Notes under the pieces: model-generated
The model's database searches: none
Told to the model about the DNA's origin: nothing
The model's input: the letters and a program-made list of their open reading frames with translations, nothing else
Position numbers and translations under genes: made by a program
Source: Actinoplanes sp. TFC3
GTDB taxonomy: Bacteria; Actinomycetota; Actinomycetes; Mycobacteriales; Micromonosporaceae
Assembly: GCF_001553785.1 (NCBI RefSeq)
Contig: NZ_LOJP01000001.1
Span: 2,346,069 to 2,410,068 of the forward strand
Length of the DNA stretch: 64,000 bases
Direction of reading: 5' to 3'
Shown here: piece after piece, positions 17,596-26,134 of the stretch
How positions within the stretch are numbered: position 1 is the first letter of the stretch
Layout: each line of letters begins with the position of its first letter

Positions 17596-18270
17596 CTAGG
17601 TAGTGGGGTTTTCCCGCAGCGGGCGCACGGCAGCGGGGACTGGCGTTCCGCAGGGCACGTAGGTTGTTGTGAAGCTGCCGTAATACCCGAACAGCGGTCC
17701 GAGGCGCCGGTTGGTCACGGTCACCTGGATGCGGAACCGCTCGGCGCGCTCATCCCACCACTCGCGCACCTCGGCATCACCGGTCAGCGCCGCCGGGCAG
17801 CGCAGGCCACTGCGGAAGATCTGCGGGCCGCTGCGGATGCGCAAACCACCGGCGCTGTCCACCGACACGTCCAGATCCACGGCCAGATGCTGGGTGGATC
17901 CGAGGTAGTCGACAATGACGTCACGCTGCGGGACGTAGACCATCGTTGCGTCAAAGCGACGGCGCAGGTGGGGACGTACCTGGAAAGTGCGCACGAACGT
18001 CACCGTCGGACGGCCGTAGGAATCGGGATAAGCGTAATTCTCGATGGTGAAAGGAATGCTCGTCCCGGTCTCCGGAAACAGAATGTGCCGCAACGTGCCG
18101 AGGTGCAGGAAAGGCGCGGTGAAAGCGGCCCCCCGCCAGACCCGGTTCATCACGCCGGTGCCGATGCAGCCCTGGTCCCGGCCGCTGCCGACGTCGAAAC
18201 GCCGCTGCAGGCGCGGGTGCAGACGCTGGAAGTCGTCGCGCAAGGCCGAGGCAAAAACGGACGTCGTCAC
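17596..18270 (-). CDS. DUF4166-domain protein
   Basis: 224 aa from a GTG that overlaps the upstream stop by 4 bp. The sequence follows the DUF4166 pattern throughout: DDFQRLHPRLQRRFDVG, GVMNRVWRGAAF, LFPETGTSIPFTIENYAY, VTFVRTFQV, RRRFDATMVYVPQRDVIVDYLGSTQHLAVDL and PLFGYYGSFT. The biochemical function of this domain is not known. It is coupled to an SRPBCC-domain gene, a pairing that suggests both act on one small hydrophobic substrate; that is inference. Confidence 0.82.
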   Translation of the reverse strand: MTTSVFASALRDDFQRLHPRLQRRFDVGSGRDQGCIGTGVMNRVWRGAAFTAPFLHLGTLRHILFPETGTSIPFTIENYAYPDSYGRPTVTFVRTFQVRPHLRRRFDATMVYVPQRDVIVDYLGSTQHLAVDLDVSVDSAGGLRIRSGPQIFRSGLRCPAALTGDAEVREWWDERAERFRIQVTVTNRRLGPLFGYYGSFTTTYVPCGTPVPAAVRPLRENPTT

Positions 18271-18923
18271 CGGTCGTCCTTTCCGGGCCGCCGCCGGCAC
18301 CGGCGTGCCGCAGGCGTGTGCCGATGCGGAGGTACGAACAAAGCCACGCCAACCGCTCCCACCGCGACCACCGGCCCGATTGTCAGGGCCGCAGCCACGA
18401 TTGCGGCGCGCAGGACAACCTCGGCAATGGCGTTCCAGCGGGCCCGCTCCGGGGTGATCCCGTGCTCCAGCCACAGCCGGAGCCGATCGAACGACCAGGC
18501 CGTGACCCACCCGAACGCCGGCCCGAACGCCATGTCGGCAAGCCGCCCTGCGCGCCCCCAGCGAGTCCGGTATGCGTACCCGGTCAGAAACCGCGTACCC
18601 CCGTTTACCGGAACGTACCGCCAGTACCCGGAGCCCTCCCGGATGGGCGATCGAGGATCCGGTGACCCGAAGCGCAACGCCGACGTGGCCTCCCCGTCCG
18701 AGCGGTGCCGCTCCCCGCTGTGCACGCCATACCCGGCAATCTCCACCCCCGGCAGCACCGCAGTCGCGTACGTGAACCGCGCCGCGCCGGACCCGTCCTC
18801 CGGGACCGGATCGATGCGCCCGAAGCGAGCATCCCAGCGCGGATGCTGCCGGTAGTCCTGGGTCAGCGTCCAGATTCGTTCCACCGGCGCCGCAATGGTC
18901 GTCTCCACGTAGATCCGGGCCAT
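18267..18923 (-). CDS. SRPBCC (START-like) protein with C-terminal membrane segments
   Basis: 218 aa from the ATG after GGGAGGGGG. The first 140 residues have the polyketide-cyclase/START-like fold opening (RIYVETTIAAPVERIWTLTQD, HPRWDARFGRI). A tail with two hydrophobic helices follows (about 165-200, AIVAAALTIGPVVAVGAVGVALFV) and ends in a basic cluster. The START-like cavity binds hydrophobic ligands. It forms a two-gene unit with the DUF4166 gene (4-bp overlap). Confidence 0.78.
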   Translation of the reverse strand: MARIYVETTIAAPVERIWTLTQDYRQHPRWDARFGRIDPVPEDGSGAARFTYATAVLPGVEIAGYGVHSGERHRSDGEATSALRFGSPDPRSPIREGSGYWRYVPVNGGTRFLTGYAYRTRWGRAGRLADMAFGPAFGWVTAWSFDRLRLWLEHGITPERARWNAIAEVVLRAAIVAAALTIGPVVAVGAVGVALFVPPHRHTPAARRCRRRPGKDDR

Positions 18924-19075
18924 CCGCCGCCCCCTCCCTCGATTTGAGCTACTGCTCAAACTAGTAGAGGTTGAGCGATCGCTCAAGTGCTATGCGGAGA
19001 TCGGCCGCGATCTACATTGGTCGGAGCCGGCGGCAACGGGGGAGAGCGCATGCGAACACTGCGAGTGGCATCACC

Positions 19076-19570
19076 GTGCCCCTGCGCCGGCTCTACTTCC
19101 TCCGCTTCGGGTTCGCCCTCGTCTGGGCCGCGCTGCTGTTCACGACCGCCGCCAACCTCGGCCCGCTGAGCATCGCCCTGCTCGTGCTCTACCCGGCCTT
19201 CGACGTGGCCGCCGCGGTGATCGACCTGCGCTCCTCGCGCAGCCCCGTCCTCTACCTCAACATCGCCATCAGCGGCCTGGGGGCAATCGGCCTGGCCATC
19301 GCCAGCGCTTCCGGCATCCCGGCCGTGCTGCGCGTCTGGGGCGCCTGGGCCATCGCCGCCGGGCTCGTCCAGCTCGTCGTCGGCATCAACCGCCGGCGCC
19401 GGGACGGTCACTGGCCGATGATCCTCAGCGGCGGTCTCTCCGTCGGCGCCGGAACATCGTTCATCCTGGCCGCGGCCAAGGACGGCGCAACCCTGAGCAA
19501 CCTCGCCGGCTACGCCATCCTCGGCGGAATCTTCTTTCTGATCGCCGCCCTGCGTCTCGGGCGACAATAA
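19076..19570 (+). CDS. HdeD-like (DUF308) membrane protein
   Basis: 164 aa with six hydrophobic helices in three DUF308-type pairs (LYFLRFGFALVWAALLF, LLVLYPAFDVAAAVIDL, ISGLGAIGLAI, WAIAAGLVQLVVGINRRRRDGHWPMI). HdeD in E. coli belongs to acid resistance, but the molecular role of the family is unclear. The start is uncertain: in frame I can only offer the GTG at 19076, which has a weak ribosome site. The strong GGGGGAGAGCGC-ATG at 19050 is in another frame and would need a one-base change to enter this one. Confidence 0.7.
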   Translation: MPLRRLYFLRFGFALVWAALLFTTAANLGPLSIALLVLYPAFDVAAAVIDLRSSRSPVLYLNIAISGLGAIGLAIASASGIPAVLRVWGAWAIAAGLVQLVVGINRRRRDGHWPMILSGGLSVGAGTSFILAAAKDGATLSNLAGYAILGGIFFLIAALRLGRQ

Positions 19571-19590
19571 CCCCAAGACGCACAGCGGAC

Positions 19591-20760
19591 TTACGGTACG
19601 AGCACAGCCCGCACGCAGTTGTCTTCCTTCTCCTTGAAGATCCGGTACGCCTCCGGCCCCTCGTCCAGCGGCATCACGTGGGTTGCCAGGTGCTCGGTCA
19701 CCAGCTCACCCTTGGCCATCCGGTCGAGCAGCATGGGGATGTAGCGGGGGCCGTGCATCTGCGCGCCGCGCACGGTCAGGCCCTTGTTCATCATGGCGCC
19801 CAGCGGGAACTTGTCCACAATGCCCGCGTACACGCCCAGCACGAACACCGAGCCACCCTTGCGGGCCACGTGGATCGCCTCGCGCACCGCGGGCGAGCGG
19901 TCGGTCTGCAGCCGCAGTTGTTGCTTGAGCTGGTCGTAGGGGAACTGCGGGCCGGCCGAGTGGGCTTCCATGCCGACGGCCTCGATGCACACGTCGGGGC
20001 CGCGGCCGCCGGTGCGCTCGCGCAGTTCCTGCTCGGTGTTGACTTCTTCGTAGTTGAGGGTTTCCGCGCCGATGAACTTGGCGGTCTGGTCGAGGCGGTA
20101 GTCGTACCGGTCGATGACCACGACTCGTTCCGCGCCGAGCAGCATCGCGGCCCGCGCCGCCATCTGCCCGACCGCTCCCGCTCCCCAGACCGCAACCACG
20201 TCACCGGGTTGGACGCCGCCCAACTCCGCGCCCATCCAGCCGGTGGAGGCGGAGTCCGAGGCGAACAGGGCCCGCTCGTCGCTGACGCCCTGGGGCACGG
20301 TGAACGCACCGACGTCGGCGAACGGGACGCGGATGTACTCGGCGTGGCTGCCCTGGTTGCCGCCCATCGCGTGGGAGTAGCCGAAGCAGCCGCCCGGGGC
20401 CTGACCCCACAGCGTCTCGGTGAGCGCCGGGTTGGTGTTGCTGTTGTCGCACAACGAGTACAGCTCCTTTGAGCAGTACCAGCACGAGCCGCAGCCGATG
20501 AACGAGGACACCACCACGCGGTCGCCGACCCGGTGGTTCTTGACCAGCGCGCCGGCCTGCACGACCTCGCCAAGGAACTCGTGGCCGATCACGTCGCCCT
20601 TCTGCATGAACGGGATGTAGCCGCCCAGCAGGTGCAGGTCGGAGCCGCAGGTGACGCTGCGGGTGACCTTGACGATGATGTCGCCCGGGTTGCGCAGCTC
20701 GGGTTCGGGGACCTCACCGACCTTGAGCTTGTTGATGCCCTGCCACTGCAGCGCCTTCAC
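19591..20760 (-). CDS. Zinc-dependent alcohol/formaldehyde dehydrogenase-like enzyme
   Basis: 389 aa, medium-chain dehydrogenase. Catalytic-zinc ligands are seen as Cys38 (TCGSDLH) and His60-Glu61 (IGHEFLGEV). The structural-zinc cluster is CGSCWYCSKELYSLC, and the NAD-binding loop is VVAVWGAGAVGQMAARAA followed by VVVIDRYDYRL. Length and the insertion around residues 260-285 resemble the glutathione-independent formaldehyde dehydrogenase branch. NAD(P)+ and substrate are not defined. Its start overlaps the stop of a small single-span protein gene by 4 bp, in a block with manganese catalase, suggesting a stress role. Confidence 0.88.
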   Translation of the reverse strand: MKALQWQGINKLKVGEVPEPELRNPGDIIVKVTRSVTCGSDLHLLGGYIPFMQKGDVIGHEFLGEVVQAGALVKNHRVGDRVVVSSFIGCGSCWYCSKELYSLCDNSNTNPALTETLWGQAPGGCFGYSHAMGGNQGSHAEYIRVPFADVGAFTVPQGVSDERALFASDSASTGWMGAELGGVQPGDVVAVWGAGAVGQMAARAAMLLGAERVVVIDRYDYRLDQTAKFIGAETLNYEEVNTEQELRERTGGRGPDVCIEAVGMEAHSAGPQFPYDQLKQQLRLQTDRSPAVREAIHVARKGGSVFVLGVYAGIVDKFPLGAMMNKGLTVRGAQMHGPRYIPMLLDRMAKGELVTEHLATHVMPLDEGPEAYRIFKEKEDNCVRAVLVP

Positions 20761-21188
20761 AGCAGTCCTCCCTCGCGGCCGTGCTCGGTGGCCGCCTGCA
20801 ACGGCCGGTTGAGCAGCGTCGTCTTGGTGGTCGGCGGGCCCGAGGGCAGCAGCACGTCACCGGCTTCGAGCAGCGAGCGGGTCTCGCGCAGGGCCCGCCG
20901 GATGTCACCGGCGCCGACCGGGGAGCCGTCGCGTGGCCGTACCGAAATCTCGGTTCCTCGATCTGCCGGGGCGGGACGCAGGCTCACCTCGACGGTGTCG
21001 CCCAATTCGGCCAGCGACCCGGGCACTTGTTCGGCTTTGAGCTCGTCGTAGGGGCGGAAGACGGTGATGACGTGGGGGCGCCCGTCGTGGTCCTGGGCAC
21101 TGGCACGGCGCTTCTTCACAACCGAAGTCGCCGTGACACCCGCTGCTGCGGCTGTCACGGCGACCAGGATTGCTCGGCTAGCTCTCAT
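20757..21188 (-). CDS. Small protein with an N-terminal membrane anchor, function unknown
   Basis: 143 aa. A hydrophobic N-terminus (ILVAVTAAAAGVTATSVV) is followed by KKRR, which suggests an anchor with the rest in the cytoplasm. The soluble part contains VITVFRPYDELKAEQVPG and LAELGDTVEVSLRPAPADRGTEISVRP, a beta-strand pattern reminiscent of SRPBCC/START-like domains but too short for a full one. It overlaps the dehydrogenase start by 4 bp, so the two are co-translated. Confidence 0.7.
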   Translation of the reverse strand: MRASRAILVAVTAAAAGVTATSVVKKRRASAQDHDGRPHVITVFRPYDELKAEQVPGSLAELGDTVEVSLRPAPADRGTEISVRPRDGSPVGAGDIRRALRETRSLLEAGDVLLPSGPPTTKTTLLNRPLQAATEHGREGGLL

Positions 21189-21233
21189 GGAGAGGAAGTA
21201 CCGACTTCGCGCTCGGATAAACGGGGTGCCTGC

Positions 21234-22157
21234 TCAGTCCTTCAACGCACCTTTGATCTTGTTCACTACGTTCGCCGCGCCCTGCATGTGCGCGCCGGCT
21301 CCGGTGCCGGGCTTGCCGGGACCCTGCGAGCCGTCGTAGGTGACGAACAGCTTCGGGTCCGGGGCCGGGCCCAGCGGCTTGTCGTCGGTCAGCGGCTGCG
21401 CGTCGGGCACGTAGATGTACTCCTGCTTCGGGTCCACCAGCGTGGGGCCCTGCGCCCAGCGGCCCTCTCCGGCCCTGCTCTGCGGGTCGAAGCTGTAGAA
21501 GGTGCGGTTCGGGCCGTCCTTCTCATCCTCGCGGTTGGAGTCCTCGATGCCGTTCTCGGTGAAGCCGTCGGCCACCAACTGCTCGATGCCCAGCAGCCAC
21601 TGCTGCTGGTGGTACGTGTCGCGGGCCAGGTTGAACTGCAACATGTCCTTGACGCCACGATCATCGGTCATGTTGTAGACGCGGCTGGTCATCAGCCGGC
21701 TCTGCGCCTCGGCGGCGACGTTCGAGCGGAAGTCCGCCAGCAGGTTGCCGCTGGCCACGATGTAACCGGTGTTCCACGGTGTGCCCTCGCTGTCACGGGG
21801 CAGCGCGCTGCCGCCGCTGACGATGGCGTGCTGCGGGCTCTGCCCACCCATAACGGCGGCGAGCAGCGGGTTCGCGGCCGCGGCCTTCTCGGTCGCCTCA
21901 CCCGGGGCGCCCTCAAGCAGCCGGGCCAGCATCGTGGTGAGCATCTCGACGTGACCGATCTCCTCCGTCGCGATGTCCATGATCATGTCTTTGTACTTGC
22001 CCGGCACCCGGCACGACCAGCCTTGCCAGAGGTACTGCATCATCACGGTCATCTCGCCGAACTGACCGCCCACCAGCTCCTGCATCTTGCGGGCCAGTAG
22101 CGCGTCGGGCTTTTCCGGCTTGGCCTGGAACTGCAGGTAATCGACGTGCTTGAACAT
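21234..22157 (-). CDS. Manganese (non-haem) catalase
   Basis: 307 aa. All five dimanganese ligands of the family are in place: Glu35 (GGQFGEMTVMMQY), Glu66 and His69 (ATEEIGHVE), Glu150 (NVAAEAQSRL) and His183 (ARDTYHQQQW). The enzyme splits hydrogen peroxide without haem. A Gly/Pro-rich tail of about 60 residues follows. The gene is divergent from an Nramp manganese transporter, so cofactor supply and use sit side by side. It is separated by 45 bp from the small-protein/dehydrogenase pair downstream on the same strand, and may be co-transcribed with it. Confidence 0.93.
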   Translation of the reverse strand: MFKHVDYLQFQAKPEKPDALLARKMQELVGGQFGEMTVMMQYLWQGWSCRVPGKYKDMIMDIATEEIGHVEMLTTMLARLLEGAPGEATEKAAAANPLLAAVMGGQSPQHAIVSGGSALPRDSEGTPWNTGYIVASGNLLADFRSNVAAEAQSRLMTSRVYNMTDDRGVKDMLQFNLARDTYHQQQWLLGIEQLVADGFTENGIEDSNREDEKDGPNRTFYSFDPQSRAGEGRWAQGPTLVDPKQEYIYVPDAQPLTDDKPLGPAPDPKLFVTYDGSQGPGKPGTGAGAHMQGAANVVNKIKGALKD

Positions 22158-22216
22158 GGGGAGGTCCTCACCTTCGAGGGTCGGGGTTGCTCACGCCGAC
22201 TCCACTACCCCTCTGT

Positions 22217-22234
22217 CTGACCCGGCTGGGTCAG
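22217..22234. promoter_or_regulatory. Inverted repeat between the Mn-catalase and Nramp genes
   Basis: CTGACCC-GGCT-GGGTCAG, perfect 7-bp arms, in the 122-bp divergent intergenic region. It is placed to control both genes. It does not look like the DtxR/MntR-type TTAGGTTAG box, so the regulator is unknown. Confidence 0.4.
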
Positions 22235-22279
22235 GCCTTGGCCCACCCGGGACGTCTTTTGCGGGCAACGGCAAGGCGC

Positions 22280-23524
22280 ATGGTCGTCCTTGATACCGCC
22301 GCCGATCTGGTCCAGCCGCTGCGCCGTGGCGTGGCGCGGGTGGCCCCCTGGTTCGGCCCCGCGTTCGTGGCGGCCATCGCCTACGCGGATCCCGGCAACT
22401 TCGCCACCAACTTCACCGGCGGCGCGACGTTCGGCTACCAGTTGGTCTGGGTCATCCTGGTGGCCAACCTGATGGCGATGCTGATCCAGTCCCTGTCGGC
22501 CAAGCTGGGCCTGGTGACCGGGCGCAGCCTGCCCGAGCTGTGCCGCGAGCACCTGCCCAAGCCGGTGTCGCGCGGGCTGTGGGTGCAGGCCGAACTGGTC
22601 GCCATGGCCACCGACCTGGCCGAGATCATCGGCGGGGCGCTCGCGCTGGCGCTGCTGTTCCACGTGCCCTTGCCGGTGGGCGGCCTGATCACCTGCGTGG
22701 TCGCCTTCGCCCTGCTGGGACTGCAGAACAAAGGGGTACGGCGCTTCGAACGCGTCATCGCCGGTCTGCTCGGGGTGATCCTGCTGGGCTTCCTCTACAC
22801 CGTGCTGCGCACCGGCACCGACGGGTCCGCCCTGGCCGCGGGCATGGTGCCGTCCTTTTCCGGTACGGAAAGCCTGCTGCTGGCCACCGGCATCCTCGGC
22901 GCCACCGTCATGCCGCACGTCATCTACCTGCACTCGGCGCTGACCACGACCCGCCGCTCGGACGTCACCATGCGCCAGGCGCTGCGGGCCCAGCGCACCG
23001 ACACCCTGGTCGCGCTCGGCCTGGCCGGCCTGGTCAACCTGGCCATGCTGCTGATCGCCGCGCAGTTGTTCTTCGGCTCCGGGATCGCCGGCGCGGACAC
23101 CCTCGAAGGCATCCACGCGGGTCTGGGCGCCACCCTTGACCGCAATGCCGCGCTGGCGTTCGCGATCGCCTTGCTGGCGTCCGGGTTCGCGTCGTCGAGC
23201 GTCGGCACGTACGCCGGTCAGGTCGTCATGCAGGGATTGATCGGGCGAAGCATCCCGCTGTTCGTGCGCCGGCTGCTGACCATGGCCCCGGCGATGGTGA
23301 TCCTGCTGCTGGGCGCCGACCCGACGACCGCCCTGGTGTGGTCGCAGGTCGTGTTGTCCTTCGGCGTGCCGTTCGCGCTGGTGCCCCTGGTGTGGCTGAC
23401 CCGGCGCAAGGATCTGCTGGGTGAGCACCGCAACAAGGCGATCACGACGGTGGTTGCGGGAGCTGCGGCCGTACTCATCATCGCCTTGAATGTGTTCTTG
23501 ATCGTCCGCACTGTCGTTTCATAG
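22280..23524 (+). CDS. mntH: Nramp-family divalent metal (manganese) transporter
   Basis: 414 aa from the ATG after GGCAAGGCGC; the open frame begins earlier, but the extra 31 residues overlap the promoter region. It has eleven hydrophobic helices. The two metal-binding motifs are intact: DPGN in helix 1 (AYADPGNFATNF) and MPH in helix 6 (GATVMPHVIYLHSAL). Nramp proteins import Mn2+ with protons. Location next to a manganese catalase supports Mn as substrate. The gene symbol rests on family plus context. Confidence 0.88.
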   Translation: MVVLDTAADLVQPLRRGVARVAPWFGPAFVAAIAYADPGNFATNFTGGATFGYQLVWVILVANLMAMLIQSLSAKLGLVTGRSLPELCREHLPKPVSRGLWVQAELVAMATDLAEIIGGALALALLFHVPLPVGGLITCVVAFALLGLQNKGVRRFERVIAGLLGVILLGFLYTVLRTGTDGSALAAGMVPSFSGTESLLLATGILGATVMPHVIYLHSALTTTRRSDVTMRQALRAQRTDTLVALGLAGLVNLAMLLIAAQLFFGSGIAGADTLEGIHAGLGATLDRNAALAFAIALLASGFASSSVGTYAGQVVMQGLIGRSIPLFVRRLLTMAPAMVILLLGADPTTALVWSQVVLSFGVPFALVPLVWLTRRKDLLGEHRNKAITTVVAGAAAVLIIALNVFLIVRTVVS

Positions 23525-23561
23525 GCCATCGCGGGGGAATGCCGCGCGCTATGGCGACCCC

Positions 23562-24200
23562 TCACAGCATTCCGGCGCTGCCCGCCAGCGCAGCCGCCTC
23601 GGTGCGGCTGGTCACCCGCAGCTTGCGCAACAACGTGGCGGTCAGCCGCTTGACCGTGCGTTCCGAGACGTGCAGAGCAACAGCGATCTCCGTCGTGGTC
23701 GCGCCGCCGGAGATCAGTTGCAGCAGCGTGCGTTCATCGGTAGCAAGCTGCACCGGTACGGGCTTGGCGGCGCGAGCCGGGGCGAGCAGGTCGGCCAGCA
23801 GCGCGGGCGGCACCACAGCCCACCCGTCCAGCACGGCCAGCAAGGGTTGCAGCAGCTCAGCCGGGTTGCTGCTCTTGGGCAGGAAGGCCTCCGCGCCGGC
23901 TCGCAGCGCCTCCAGCGCGACCGCCGGGTCCTCGTCGCCGGACATCGCCACGATCCGGGTCCGCGGCGCCGAGCGCTGGATGGCGGCGATGGCCCTGATC
24001 CCGCCGGGCGGCGGCATGTGCAGGTCGACCAGCACGAGATCGGGTACCGCTCGGGCAACCAGCCCGGCCGCCGAGGCGGCATCCGAGGTGGCTGCCACGA
24101 CACTGGCCCGCCCGCCACTCACATCGGGCAGCAGAAGTTCCAGACCACGGGCGAACAGAGTGTGGTCGTCGACAACGACGATGCGAATGTCTCTGTGCAT
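23562..24200 (-). CDS. NarL-family response regulator
   Basis: 212 aa, start at MHRDIRIVVVDDH. Receiver: Asp11-Asp12, phosphoacceptor Asp59 (VLVDLHMPPP) and Lys in FLPKSS. A LuxR-type helix-turn-helix closes the protein (LISGGATTTEIAVALHVSERTVKRLTATLLRKL). A histidine kinase starts 30 bp away on the opposite strand, which makes the pair a likely two-component system. The in-frame extension upstream of the chosen ATG overlaps the kinase gene and lacks the domain pattern. Confidence 0.88.
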   Translation of the reverse strand: MHRDIRIVVVDDHTLFARGLELLLPDVSGGRASVVAATSDAASAAGLVARAVPDLVLVDLHMPPPGGIRAIAAIQRSAPRTRIVAMSGDEDPAVALEALRAGAEAFLPKSSNPAELLQPLLAVLDGWAVVPPALLADLLAPARAAKPVPVQLATDERTLLQLISGGATTTEIAVALHVSERTVKRLTATLLRKLRVTSRTEAAALAGSAGML

Positions 24201-24230
24201 GGCGCCCGCATGCCCAGCCGGAGCCCGAAC

Positions 24231-24878
24231 ATGCGTCTGAGTGTGCGACGCCGCCCCGATCCCGCGCTCGTGCTGCTGCGCAGCGTCTGCCATGAGCTAC
24301 GCCCGCCCGTCACGACGCTGACTGCCCTGGTCAGAGCCCTGGAGGAGCAACCCAACCCGGACCGGCGCGGCGAGCTGACCCGGCTGGCCGCCGACCACGC
24401 CAAGCACGTCGAGGCAGTACTGCAAGAAGCCGCGGCCACCGCCCACGGGCTGACCTGTCCATCGGAATGCCCGGTGCCGCTGCGCCACGTGGTGCCCGCG
24501 GTGGCGGCCAGCGTCCCCGTCGACCGGCTCACCGTGTCGATCACCTCGGAAGCCGCGCACTGGCCGGTGTCGCCGCGCGCGGTCCGCCAGATCCTGCTCA
24601 ACCTGCTGGCCAACGCGTCGGCCTATTCGCCGGGGCTGATCTGCCTCAAAGCCACGGTCACCGGGCGGCGGCTACGCCTGGCGGTAGCCGACGAGGGAGA
24701 ACTGAGCGACGACCTGGTGCGGGCGTTGCGCCGCCGGACCCCGCCGCCGGACCGCAACGGGCTCGGGCTGTGGGTGGTCCGGCACATGGTTGCCACCCAG
24801 AACGGCACAATCAAGGCGCACAACCTGAAGCCCAAGGGCGTGGCCGTACGGGTGTCGTTGCCGCGTCCGCGATGCTGA
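24231..24878 (+). CDS. Short soluble sensor histidine kinase
   Basis: 215 aa. The phosphoacceptor is His21 (SVCHELRPPVTTL). The ATP-binding domain shows the N box LLANASAYSP, a degenerate G1 (VADEGELSDDL) and G2 NGLGLWVV. There is no sensor or membrane domain, so the signal must come from a partner or the cytoplasm. An ATG at 24210 is in frame, but 24231 has GGAG at a better distance. It is divergent from the NarL-type regulator, its probable partner. Confidence 0.82.
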   Translation: MRLSVRRRPDPALVLLRSVCHELRPPVTTLTALVRALEEQPNPDRRGELTRLAADHAKHVEAVLQEAAATAHGLTCPSECPVPLRHVVPAVAASVPVDRLTVSITSEAAHWPVSPRAVRQILLNLLANASAYSPGLICLKATVTGRRLRLAVADEGELSDDLVRALRRRTPPPDRNGLGLWVVRHMVATQNGTIKAHNLKPKGVAVRVSLPRPRC

Positions 24879-24934
24879 CCCCCGCGTGCCACCCGGTGGC
24901 CCATGAGGGACGGGGCGCAGGGAACGCCACCATC

Positions 24935-25117
24935 ATGCGATCCCTGATCCTCGGCGCCTACGCTGTCTCCCTGCTGCTCACCGCCGACTACACCCCGCTC
25001 ACCGCGGTGCTGCTGGCCGCGCTGGTCGCCCTGTGGGCCTTCCCGATGCTGCTCAAGCGGTCGCGACACGCCCACGCGGTGGCAGCCGAACCGGCCCGCA
25101 AAGCCGTCATGCCCTAG
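24935..25117 (+). CDS. Small two-helix membrane protein
   Basis: 60 aa: SLILGAYAVSLLLTADY and LTAVLLAALVALWAFPMLL are membrane helices, followed by a basic tail (KRSRHAHAV). Coding bias is strong. It starts 57 bp after the histidine kinase on the same strand and may be part of that unit. Its end overlaps by 11 bp the convergent lipoprotein gene. No family recognised. Confidence 0.6.
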   Translation: MRSLILGAYAVSLLLTADYTPLTAVLLAALVALWAFPMLLKRSRHAHAVAAEPARKAVMP

Positions 25118-25592
25118 AAGCGGGGCTCAGCGGGATCGTCTTGTCGCTGACCGGCATCAGGCACTGGGTGGGGCTGCACGCCGCATACCCGATGACCGCC
25201 TCGATGCGCGGGCCGGAGGCGGTGACCGGAATCGTCAACGTGACCGGGCCGTCCGGGTAGACCGGCAAGTCGACGTCGAGTTCGGTTTCGTGCAGCGTGA
25301 CGGGGGATTGGTCAGCTGTGGCCGTACCGGTGGCGGTCAGTCCTTCGCCTGGTTTGAGAGCGGTTGGACGCCCGAGCCCGTCGATCCCCGTGGCCGGCAG
25401 GTCCGCGCTGTACAGGTGGAAACCGGGTCGGTCGGGCCGGTAGGTGGCGGTGAGCTTGCCGTCGTGCAGGAGCAGGGACACCGTGACGCCGGCTTCCTGA
25501 TACTTCGCGGTCAGATCACCGGTCGGCGCGTGCGCCCCGCAACCCGCCACAAGCGCCACGCACCCCGCCGCCAGCCAGCGTCTCACTTCCAC
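25107..25592 (-). CDS. Lipoprotein resembling the N-terminal (alpha) domain of DsbD
   Basis: 161 aa with lipobox LVAGC (Cys18). The C-terminal segment GYAACSPTQCLMPV (Cys139/Cys144) matches the DsbD-alpha pattern, in which two cysteines in an immunoglobulin-like fold receive electrons from a thioredoxin-like partner. Preceding elements (GKLTATYRPDRPGFHLYSADLP, DLPVYPDGPVTLTIPV) also fit. No DsbD or CcdA membrane domain is fused or adjacent. It overlaps by 10 bp the upstream thioredoxin-like lipoprotein gene, so the pair likely works together in extracytoplasmic disulfide reduction. Confidence 0.72.
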   Translation of the reverse strand: MEVRRWLAAGCVALVAGCGAHAPTGDLTAKYQEAGVTVSLLLHDGKLTATYRPDRPGFHLYSADLPATGIDGLGRPTALKPGEGLTATGTATADQSPVTLHETELDVDLPVYPDGPVTLTIPVTASGPRIEAVIGYAACSPTQCLMPVSDKTIPLSPASRA

Positions 25593-26134
25593 TTCTTCAA
25601 GAACGTGGCGACGTCATCCGCGCTCATGCTCCGGGCGCTGGCGAACGAGCCGTCGTTGGTGACCGTGCGCACCTTGCCCTTGGGGCTGAGCACCACGAGC
25701 GCCGGGATGCCGCTGCTCCGCAGGTCCACGGTCAGATCCTCGGCGACATCGAGGTTGTGGTCGAACTCGCCGACATCGACGCTGACCACGTGAAACTCCT
25801 TGAGCAGCGGGGACACCTCGGGCTTGGCGGCCAGCTTGCGCAGCACCACACAGTCCGGGCACCAGTCCGCGCCGACGTCGACCAGCACGGGCTTGCCGTC
25901 CTTCTTGGCTTTGCTGAGGGCGTCCTTCACGTCTTTCGCCGCGTCAGCTTCCTCGTCGTAATCACCGAGCACTGTCACGGCTTTGGTCTTCGGTGCGCTC
26001 GGTGCGCTTGGTGCAGGCTTCGCCGGTGGCGCGGCGGGTGCCTCCGCTACCGCCGGCCCGCACGCGGCGAGAGAGAAGGACAGAATGGCTACGGGTACGG
26101 AAAAGCGGCGCACGATGTTCTCCCCGGCGGTCAT
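25583..26134 (-). CDS. Thioredoxin-family lipoprotein
   Basis: 183 aa with lipobox SLAAC (Cys25) and an Ala/Pro-rich linker to about residue 50. The thioredoxin-like domain follows with active site WCPDC (Cys92/Cys95) in KPVLVDVGADWCPDCVVLRK and the cis-Pro loop SGIPALVVLSPKG. WCPDC is typical of thioredoxin-like proteins related to the DsbD gamma or TlpA groups. It is translated together with the DsbD-alpha-like lipoprotein. Confidence 0.85.
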   Translation of the reverse strand: MTAGENIVRRFSVPVAILSFSLAACGPAVAEAPAAPPAKPAPSAPSAPKTKAVTVLGDYDEEADAAKDVKDALSKAKKDGKPVLVDVGADWCPDCVVLRKLAAKPEVSPLLKEFHVVSVDVGEFDHNLDVAEDLTVDLRSSGIPALVVLSPKGKVRTVTNDGSFASARSMSADDVATFLKKWK

